NCBI GenBank assembly: GCA_002720535.1
Contig: PBIU01000003.1
Coordinates: 144,923-150,806 of the forward strand
Source: Candidatus Pelagibacterales bacterium
Lineage (GTDB): Bacteria > Pseudomonadota > Alphaproteobacteria > TMED109
Reading direction: 5' to 3'
Length of the DNA stretch: 5,884 nt
Shown: piece after piece, positions 1-4,970 of the stretch
Position numbering within the stretch: the stretch's first letter is position 1
How the letters are laid out: the number at the start of each line of letters is the position of its first letter
Made by a program: the position numbers and the translations under genes
Notes under the pieces: model-generated
The model's input: only the letters and a program-made list of their open reading frames with translations
Databases searched by the model: none
What the model was told of the DNA's origin: nothing

Positions 1-176
1 TCATTAAAATAACCTTTTTCTAAATTATTTATAATATCTTCGGAGATATTTAGAATTTGAGATGCATCTTTTACTGATAAGTTTTTATTTTTTCTAGCGT
101 TGATTATATTTTGCTTGAATTCTTCAAGATCAACTTCTTCTGATAATTTTAAATTATTAAGCAAATTTTTACCCAA
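1..176 (-). CDS. RodZ-like helix-turn-helix protein, N-terminal part (cut by window edge)
   Basis: Reading leftward from a TTG at 176-174, 58 codons stay open to the window edge. The product starts MGKNLLNNLKLSEEVDL. From about residue 23 it has a Cro/C1-type helix-turn-helix: a basic first helix (INARKNKNLS), then VKDASQILNIS and the recognition-helix region EDIINNLEKGYF. The order 'AR..K.LS..DA...L.I....I..LE.G.F' is the signature of the cytoplasmic domain of RodZ and related proteins, often found near ispG in Proteobacteria; whether a transmembrane segment follows lies outside the window. The frame is bounded upstream by the lysC stop at 188-186, in the same frame, so only nine bases separate that stop from the TTG. 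A second in-frame TTG at 164-162 is an alternative start; neither has a strong ribosome binding site, and translation may be coupled to lysC. That this is a gene is fairly sure; the RodZ assignment is an inference from the HTH alone. Confidence 0.7.
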   Translation of the reverse strand, partial: MGKNLLNNLKLSEEVDLEEFKQNIINARKNKNLSVKDASQILNISEDIINNLEKGYFN

Positions 177-185
177 TTTTAATTC

Positions 186-668
186 TTATTTTTGATCAAG
201 CTCAAAAGTAGAATGAAGGCTATTTAATGCTTTTTCTATAGAGTCTTCATCAATTAAGACACTAATTTTTATCTCTGAAGTAGAAATAACATGAATATTT
301 ATATTTTTAGAAGCTAACGCTGAAAACATTTTATTTGCAACTCCTGTGTGAGTTCTCATTCCTAGCCCTACAATTGACACTTTAGCTAAAGAATTGTTAG
401 TGATAATTCTCTCAAATTCTATATCAATTTTATTTTTCTCCATAATCGAAATAGTTTGTTCTAAATCCTTTCTCGAAACAGTATAGGTAAAGTTAATTTT
501 ATTTCCGTTTTCTGATCCCGTTTGAACAATCATATCAACATTAATATTGGCTTCACTTAAAGGAGTAAATATTTTAGTTGCGACGCCTGGTTTATCTAAT
601 ATATTAATAAGCGTTATATTAGCTTCATCTTTACTGTAAGCAATTCCACTAACTAATTCATTTTCCAT
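186..668 (-). CDS. lysC: Probable aspartokinase beta subunit from an in-frame internal start within lysC
   Basis: Codon 247 of lysC is ATG (668-666), preceded by AGAGGA at 681-676 with a seven-base spacer, the best-formed ribosome binding site in the window. Starting there gives a 160-residue protein (MENELVSGIAYSKDEAN onward) made of just the two ACT regulatory domains. In the aspartokinases of Bacillus subtilis (LysC, aspartokinase II) and Corynebacterium glutamicum, an in-frame internal start at about the same codon produces a regulatory beta subunit of similar size, and the enzyme is alpha2beta2. By analogy this product would pair with full-length LysC and help carry lysine/threonine feedback control. 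Position and Shine-Dalgarno match are seen directly; use of this start is inferred. The caution is that the site also encodes conserved Glu-Asp-Glu-Lys-Met protein sequence, which could produce a purine-rich stretch by chance. Confidence 0.5.
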   Translation of the reverse strand: MENELVSGIAYSKDEANITLINILDKPGVATKIFTPLSEANINVDMIVQTGSENGNKINFTYTVSRKDLEQTISIMEKNKIDIEFERIITNNSLAKVSIVGLGMRTHTGVANKMFSALASKNINIHVISTSEIKISVLIDEDSIEKALNSLHSTFELDQK

Positions 669-1406
669 TTTTTCATCCTCTTTTGTTAAAAATGTTCCTG
701 TTTTTCCTGTTTGACTTGACAATACTTGAACAGTGACTCTATGTCTCATAGCCATTTCTACTGATCTAGTCTGTAAAACTTTTGCTCCTAAAGACGCAAA
801 TTCTAGCATCTCTTCATAACTAATTTTGTCGAGCTTTTTAGCATTTTTCACTATTCTGGGATCCGTAGTATATACTCCATCTACATCAGTATATATATCA
901 CATCTATCAGCCCTAATAGCAGCAGCTATAGCTACAGCTGATGTGTCAGAGCCACCTCTTCCAAGAGTAACAATATTATTGTCTTTATCAATACCTTGGA
1001 AACCTGCAATAATTGGAATTTCTCCATTATTCATTAATTCTAAAATTAATTTACCATCAATTTTATTTATTTTTGCTTTTGTAAAATCATTGGAGCCCGT
1101 TATAGGTATTTGCCAACCTAATAGAGGTTTTCCTTTTAAACCAATTTCTTTTAAGGCCATAGAAATAAGAGCAATTGATATTTGTTCACCAGTTGAAACA
1201 ATCATATCAAATTCTAGTTTGTTTTTATTAATATCAAAATTTTCAGCCAAACTTACTAATTTATTAGTTTCTCCTGACATTGCAGAGGAAACTACTGCTA
1301 CTTGATTACCATTCTTAAGTTCTTTATTAATTAATGAACATACATTTCTTATTCTATCAATTGTTCCAACTGAGGTGCCTCCAAATTTTTGGACTATTTT
1401 TTGCAT
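186..1406 (-). CDS. lysC: Aspartate kinase (aspartokinase), monofunctional, LysC type
   Basis: This cytoplasmic enzyme phosphorylates L-aspartate with ATP to give 4-phospho-L-aspartate, the first step toward lysine, diaminopimelate, threonine and methionine. The 406 residues match the usual length of about 400-420. The amino-acid kinase domain fills roughly residues 1-240: KFGGTSVG at 7-14, STGEQIS at 71-77, GRGGSDTSA at 149-157 and YTDVDGVYTTDPR at 172-184, which bind nucleotide and aspartate in this family. Two ACT domains follow, about 262-327 (with DKPGVA at 271-276 and NVDMIVQ at 289-295) and 342-404 (with HTGVA at 353-357). ACT domains bind lysine and/or threonine for feedback control; which effector applies here cannot be read from the sequence. 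The ATG at 1406-1404 puts KFGGTSVG in its normal place and has AAGG nine bases upstream. The gene is divergent from ubiG and probably co-transcribed with the helix-turn-helix gene to its left. No homoserine dehydrogenase domain is fused. Confidence 0.97.
   Translation of the reverse strand: MQKIVQKFGGTSVGTIDRIRNVCSLINKELKNGNQVAVVSSAMSGETNKLVSLAENFDINKNKLEFDMIVSTGEQISIALISMALKEIGLKGKPLLGWQIPITGSNDFTKAKINKIDGKLILELMNNGEIPIIAGFQGIDKDNNIVTLGRGGSDTSAVAIAAAIRADRCDIYTDVDGVYTTDPRIVKNAKKLDKISYEEMLEFASLGAKVLQTRSVEMAMRHRVTVQVLSSQTGKTGTFLTKEDEKMENELVSGIAYSKDEANITLINILDKPGVATKIFTPLSEANINVDMIVQTGSENGNKINFTYTVSRKDLEQTISIMEKNKIDIEFERIITNNSLAKVSIVGLGMRTHTGVANKMFSALASKNINIHVISTSEIKISVLIDEDSIEKALNSLHSTFELDQK
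676..681 (-). promoter_or_regulatory. Internal Shine-Dalgarno AGAGGA inside lysC
   Basis: On the minus strand AGAGGA (681-676) lies seven bases before the in-frame ATG at 668-666. It is a longer match to the 16S rRNA tail than the sites before full-length lysC (AAGG), secA (AGGA), ubiG or argJ, and its spacing is close to ideal. It would start the ACT-domain-only product of lysC. Confidence 0.5.
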
Positions 1407-1415
1407 AAAATTAAA

Positions 1416-1419
1416 CCTT
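1416..1419 (-). promoter_or_regulatory. lysC ribosome binding site (AAGG)
   Basis: AAGG on the minus strand at 1419-1416, nine bases from the ATG at 1406. It is modest in strength and supports the annotated lysC start. Confidence 0.5.
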
Positions 1420-1443
1420 AAAGTATATATAATTTAGAACATA

Positions 1444-1472
1444 TTAATACTTCGACCTTATAAAAGGTTCAA
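1444..1472 (-). promoter_or_regulatory. Candidate lysC promoter
   Basis: On the minus strand TTGAAC (1472-1467, four of six matches to the sigma-70 -35 box) is followed by a 17-base spacer and TATTAA (1449-1444, four of six matches to the -10 box). Transcription would begin near 1437, giving a leader of about 30 bases that keeps the AAGG ribosome binding site. A nearer TATACT at 1427-1422 would start transcription at or beyond that site and is less likely. The leader is too short for a lysine riboswitch. AT-rich DNA makes chance matches common. Confidence 0.4.
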
Positions 1473-1473
1473 G
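1450..1473. promoter_or_regulatory. Imperfect 24-bp inverted repeat in the lysC-ubiG divergent promoter region (possible operator)
   Basis: The two 12-base halves match at 9 of 12 positions when one is reverse-complemented; the shared half-site is CTTnnACCTT, with perfect inner arms ACCTT (1455-1459) and AAGGT (1464-1468) around ATAA. The repeat fills the spacer of the candidate lysC promoter and covers the place where a -35 box for ubiG would lie. Such symmetry and placement are typical of a dimeric repressor or activator site, but no regulator is identified. It is not placed as a terminator, because it sits between two diverging genes. Confidence 0.35.
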
Positions 1474-1485
1474 ATAGTTTTAATA

Positions 1486-1491
1486 TATAAT
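1486..1491 (+). promoter_or_regulatory. ubiG promoter -10 box
   Basis: A perfect TATAAT lies 22 bases upstream of the ubiG ATG, so transcription would begin near 1498 with a leader of about 16 bases. No good -35 box stands 16-18 bases upstream; that position falls in the inverted repeat at 1450-1473. The leader contains A8 (1492-1499) and no clear Shine-Dalgarno sequence, so ubiG may be poorly or unconventionally initiated. Confidence 0.4.
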
Positions 1492-1513
1492 AAAAAAAAG
1501 ATATTTACATAAT

Positions 1514-2245
1514 ATGTCATTAAATACACTTGATAAAGATGAAATTATACAATTTTCCAGATTAGCCAATGATTGGTGGGATGAAGAAGGTAGTATGTCT
1601 TTTTTACACTCTATGTCAGAGATAAGGACTAAGTTTATAAAGATAGAATTAATTGAGCATTTTAATATAAAAGAGAATAATAAATTATTTAAAGGACTTA
1701 ATATCTTAGATTTAGGTTGTGGAGGAGGAATAGCAAGTGAACCATTATCTAGGTTAGGTGCTAATTTAACTGGAGTAGATGAGTCAGAAGAATTAATAAA
1801 AGTTGCTAAATTTCATGCAAAAAATATGAAACTTAATATTAACTATCAATGTACTAGTATTCAGAATTTAGTTGCATTAAAAAATAAATATGACGTGGTC
1901 GTAGCTTTAGAACTTTTGGAACATGTAAACAATTTAAAAGAATTTTGTAAGTTAATAACTAATTTATTAACTGAAGATGGAATAATAATATTATCAACTA
2001 TTAATAAAACCTTCTTATCAAAGTTATTTGTAATTGATATGGCTGAAAAAATACTAAAAAAAATTCCTATGGGAACTCATCATTATGAAAAATTTATAAA
2101 GCCTAGTGAAATTAAAGATATTTTTCAAAATCATAATTTTGATATTAGAAGTATCAAAGGTATTAACCTAAATCCAATTAGTAATAATTGGAAACTTACA
2201 GATAATAAATCTATTAATTATATAGTTTCATTAACTAAGAGGTAA
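1514..2245 (+). CDS. ubiG: Ubiquinone biosynthesis O-methyltransferase UbiG
   Basis: This SAM-dependent class I methyltransferase carries out both O-methylations of ubiquinone synthesis (on the 2-polyprenyl-6-hydroxyphenol intermediate and on demethylubiquinol), acting at the inner face of the cytoplasmic membrane. At 243 residues it has normal family length. Recognition features in order are FSRLANDWWDEEGSMSFLH at 14-32 (UbiG N-terminal signature), NILDLGCGGG at 63-72 (SAM-binding motif I), GVDES at 87-91 (acidic residue for the SAM ribose), VALELLEHV at 130-138 (motif II), STINKTFLSK at 161-170 and GTHHYEKFIKPSEI at 187-200. Residues 164-187 are amphipathic and basic, like the insertion through which E. 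coli UbiG contacts lipid. The ATG gives the expected N-terminus, although no good ribosome binding site precedes it. The gene is divergent from lysC, and its stop lies 11 bp inside the convergent secA end. Confidence 0.96.
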   Translation: MSLNTLDKDEIIQFSRLANDWWDEEGSMSFLHSMSEIRTKFIKIELIEHFNIKENNKLFKGLNILDLGCGGGIASEPLSRLGANLTGVDESEELIKVAKFHAKNMKLNINYQCTSIQNLVALKNKYDVVVALELLEHVNNLKEFCKLITNLLTEDGIIILSTINKTFLSKLFVIDMAEKILKKIPMGTHHYEKFIKPSEIKDIFQNHNFDIRSIKGINLNPISNNWKLTDNKSINYIVSLTKR

Positions 2246-4844
2246 GCCCACAACCTGGTTTGCCATAACAGTGTTTATATTTTTTACCTGAACCGCAAGG
2301 GCACGGTTCATTTCTGCCTACTTTTTGAGATTTAACTGGTATATTTTGTTTTTTACTATTGTCAATATTATTAGGTTTTTCTTTAATTAAGGTAACATTT
2401 TCTTCTTTTCTTTCAGGAATTTCTGTGGAAATTTCTATATTCAATAATATTGTAGTAGTTTGATTTCTAATATTTTCAAGCATGACTTGAAATAGATTAA
2501 ATGCTTCACTTTTATATTCATTTAAAGGATCTCTTTGCGCATATGCTCTTAAACCTATACCTTGTTTTAGCTGGTCTAATTGTAATAAGTGTTCTTTCCA
2601 ATTTTGGTCAACTACTTGAAGCATTACCTGCTTTTCTATATTTTGCATGTTCTCAATTCCAAAAATATCAACTTTTTTAGTGATTTTATCTTCAGCGGCT
2701 TCTTTAATAAATTGTTTGAATTCTTTTTCTGTAACTCCATCTTTTTTTGCCCAATCATTTATTGGCAAATCTAAGCCTAATTTTTTTAGAGATATACTTA
2801 AACTTTCTAAATTCCATTGTTCGGCATAGGCTTTTTCCGGCACATTAACAGTAACTAGATCATCTATAATTTCATTTCTCATATTTATTATTGTTTCTGA
2901 TATATCATTGACTTGCATTAATTCTTTTCTCTGTTCATATATAGCTTTTCTCTGGTCATTCATTACATCATCAAAACGCAGAAGGCTTTTTCTTATTTCA
3001 AAATTTCTACCTTCTACTTTTTCTTGTGCTTTCTGAAGTGCTCTATTAACCCAAGTATGAATTATCGCTTCTCCTTTTTTTAGTCCAAGTTTTTGTAATA
3101 CAGTATCTAATTTTTCCGAACCAAATATTCGCATTAGATCATCTTCAAGCGAAAGGAAAAACTTAGATTCTCCGGGATCTCCTTGCCTTCCCGACCTTCC
3201 TCTTAGCTGATTATCTGTTCTTCTACTCTCATGCCTTTCTGTTCCTATCACTAAAAGGCCGCCACTTTCTAAAGCTAATTTTTTATTTTCTTCAATATTA
3301 TCTATTTTATTATTGACTAGGATATCTTTATTACCGCCTAATTGTATATCAGTACCTCTTCCAGCCATATTAGTTGCAATTGTAACTGAATTCGGTATTC
3401 CTGCGGAAGCAATAATACTTGCTTCTTCAGCATGATTTCTAGCATTTAATACATTATGCTTAATTTTTTCTTTTTTTAGTAATTTTGATAGCATTTCAGA
3501 TTTTTCAATACTTGTAGTACCTACTAGAACGGGCTGTTTTTTCTTATTTGCATTTTTTACATTTTCTATTACTGCATTCCATTTTTCTTCTGCCGTCCTA
3601 TAAACTTCATCATTTTGATCAATTCTAACCATTTTTTTATGAGTAGGTACGGAAACAACTTCGAGATTATAAATTTCCATAAATTCATTAGCTTCAGTCA
3701 GAGCTGTACCCGTCATTCCTGCTAATTTAGGATACATTCTGAAGTAATTTTGAAAAGTGACTGATGCTAGCGTTTGATTCTCATTTTTTATAGAAACATT
3801 TTCTTTTGCTTCTAGAGCTTGATGAAGACCATCTGAGAACCTTCTTCCTTCCATCATTCTTCCTGTAAATTCATCAATTATTACAACTTTATTGTTATTA
3901 ACTATATAATCTTTATCTCTTTCAAATAGCTTGTTTGCTCTAATTGCTTGATTAATATGGTGAACTATTCCTACATTTTCAGGGTCATACAAGCTTTCTC
4001 CTTTAAGTAGAGACTTCTCTTTTAGTATTTTCTCAACATTCTCATTACCTTGCTCAGTTAATGCTACACTTTTTGTTTTTTCATCTATATCTAAGTCTTC
4101 TTCATTTATTGTAGGAATTAGTTTGTTTATTGTTTGATAAAGTTCTGAATTATCTTCTGTTGGACCAGAGATAATTAGGGGTGTTCTAGCTTCATCAATT
4201 AAAATAGAATCAACTTCATCTACAATTGCATAATTAAATTCACGTTGAACCATTTGGTCAAAAGAAAATTTCATATTATCCCTTAAAAAATCAAAGCCTA
4301 ACTCATTATTTGTGGCATATGTAATATCTTTATTATAAGCTTCTTTTCTTTTTTCATCGTCTAAATCTGGAATAACACACCCTACAGACAAACCTAGGAA
4401 ATTATAAATTTGTCCCATCCATTTACTGTCTCTGCTTGCTAAGTAATCATTTACTGTTACTATGTGAACACCTTTTCCTGATATAGCATTTAGATAAGCT
4501 GGAAGAGTAGCAACTAAGGTTTTACCTTCTCCTGTTTTCATTTCTGAAATTTTTCCTTGATGCAATACAATGCCTCCTAAAATTTGTGCATCATAATGCC
4601 TTTGTTCTAATACTCTTTTTGCAGTTTCTCTAACAGTAGCAAATGCCTCTGGCAAAATAGCATCTAAGTCTTTATTATCTGCATATAATTTTTTCAGTTT
4701 TACAGTTGTATCTTTTAATTCTTGATCTGAAAGTTTTGAAATATTTGATTCTAGTTTATTTACTTCATCTAATATTAAATTAATTTTTTTTAAATACCTA
4801 TCATTAGGAGTACCAAAAATTTTTTTTGCTATGTTATTTAGCAT
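2235..4844 (-). CDS. secA: Protein translocase ATPase subunit SecA
   Basis: SecA is the ATP-driven motor that pushes unfolded preproteins through SecYEG at the cytoplasmic membrane. The 869 residues are near the family norm (E. coli 901). Seen in order: N-terminal NDRYLKK at 14-20; Walker A region MKTGEGKT at 102-109; Walker B and helicase motif DEVDSILIDEARTPL at 209-223; preprotein cross-linking domain roughly 224-370; FTGRMMEGRR at 326-335; the second nucleotide-binding domain with TNMAGRGTDI at 491-500 and QLRGRSGRQGDPG at 546-558; and the two-helix finger near 737-780 with LRAYAQRDP, whose Tyr768 and Tyr777 align with E. coli Tyr794 and Tyr803. A charged linker (about 803-840) leads to a SEC-C zinc motif starting at Cys848 with one altered ligand position. 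The ATG has AGGA eight bases upstream. The 3' end overlaps ubiG by 11 bp; argJ diverges on the other side. Confidence 0.98.
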   Translation of the reverse strand: MLNNIAKKIFGTPNDRYLKKINLILDEVNKLESNISKLSDQELKDTTVKLKKLYADNKDLDAILPEAFATVRETAKRVLEQRHYDAQILGGIVLHQGKISEMKTGEGKTLVATLPAYLNAISGKGVHIVTVNDYLASRDSKWMGQIYNFLGLSVGCVIPDLDDEKRKEAYNKDITYATNNELGFDFLRDNMKFSFDQMVQREFNYAIVDEVDSILIDEARTPLIISGPTEDNSELYQTINKLIPTINEEDLDIDEKTKSVALTEQGNENVEKILKEKSLLKGESLYDPENVGIVHHINQAIRANKLFERDKDYIVNNNKVVIIDEFTGRMMEGRRFSDGLHQALEAKENVSIKNENQTLASVTFQNYFRMYPKLAGMTGTALTEANEFMEIYNLEVVSVPTHKKMVRIDQNDEVYRTAEEKWNAVIENVKNANKKKQPVLVGTTSIEKSEMLSKLLKKEKIKHNVLNARNHAEEASIIASAGIPNSVTIATNMAGRGTDIQLGGNKDILVNNKIDNIEENKKLALESGGLLVIGTERHESRRTDNQLRGRSGRQGDPGESKFFLSLEDDLMRIFGSEKLDTVLQKLGLKKGEAIIHTWVNRALQKAQEKVEGRNFEIRKSLLRFDDVMNDQRKAIYEQRKELMQVNDISETIINMRNEIIDDLVTVNVPEKAYAEQWNLESLSISLKKLGLDLPINDWAKKDGVTEKEFKQFIKEAAEDKITKKVDIFGIENMQNIEKQVMLQVVDQNWKEHLLQLDQLKQGIGLRAYAQRDPLNEYKSEAFNLFQVMLENIRNQTTTILLNIEISTEIPERKEENVTLIKEKPNNIDNSKKQNIPVKSQKVGRNEPCPCGSGKKYKHCYGKPGCGLTS
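2241..2285 (+). terminator. Possible hairpin and T-run at the end of the ubiG transcript, inside secA
   Basis: In ubiG-sense RNA, GGUAAGCC (2241-2248) can pair with GGUUUGCC (2257-2264) over all eight positions, two of them G-U, with an eight-base loop; the ubiG stop codon lies in the first arm. A six-T run follows at 2280-2285, but 15 bases after the stem, so it is not a standard intrinsic terminator. In secA-sense RNA the two G-U pairs become C-A mismatches, so the fold favours the ubiG strand. Weak evidence. Confidence 0.22.
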
Positions 4845-4852
4845 TCAAATTG

Positions 4853-4856
4853 TCCT
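4853..4856 (-). promoter_or_regulatory. secA ribosome binding site (AGGA)
   Basis: AGGA on the minus strand at 4856-4853, eight bases before the ATG at 4844-4842, which supports that start. I could not find a convincing -35/-10 pair for secA in the 126-bp gap; the gap has only weak AT-rich candidates and a T9 run at 4896-4904. Confidence 0.55.
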
Positions 4857-4939
4857 ATATTTTAATTTTTCAAATTTATTTAAATTTTTACTGCATTTTT
4901 TTTTGTCATTAGTCTATAAATTAATTACTTGTTTTATAC

Positions 4940-4945
4940 TATAAT
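4940..4945 (+). promoter_or_regulatory. argJ promoter -10 box
   Basis: A perfect TATAAT, with an overlapping TATACT at 4935-4940. Transcription would start near 4952, about 19 bases before the proposed TTG start. There is no good -35 box 16-18 bases upstream; TTGTCA at 4903-4908 resembles one but is 31 bases away. The call is therefore a -10 box only. Confidence 0.35.
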
Positions 4946-4970
4946 TAAATAAAAAGAAAGATATTAAGGT

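Noticed and set aside
826..1305. A 159-codon open frame on the plus strand, antisense to lysC
   Set aside because: It lies wholly within the kinase domain of a confidently identified gene, has no ribosome binding site or recognisable domain, and reads as the hydrophobic mirror of lysC codons.
1407..1513. A lysine riboswitch or attenuator before lysC
   Set aside because: The likely leader is about 30 bases and the whole gap is 107 bp with two promoters, too short for the lysine riboswitch aptamer, and no leader peptide is visible.
2223..2237. A TAGTT/AACTA hairpin as a terminator for secA
   Set aside because: A five-pair AT-rich stem with a five-base loop and no following U-run on the secA strand; such stems are expected by chance at this base composition.
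2589..2829. Two overlapping short plus-strand open frames inside secA
   Set aside because: Both are antisense to well-conserved SecA sequence. Their Phe-, Ile- and Ser-rich composition is what the complement of Lys/Glu-rich AT-rich coding gives.
4820..4827. An A8 run in secA codons 6-9 as a possible programmed slippage site
   Set aside because: It simply encodes the conserved basic Lys-Lys-Ile region. Long A or T runs are frequent throughout this AT-rich window, and no alternative frame or product is supported.
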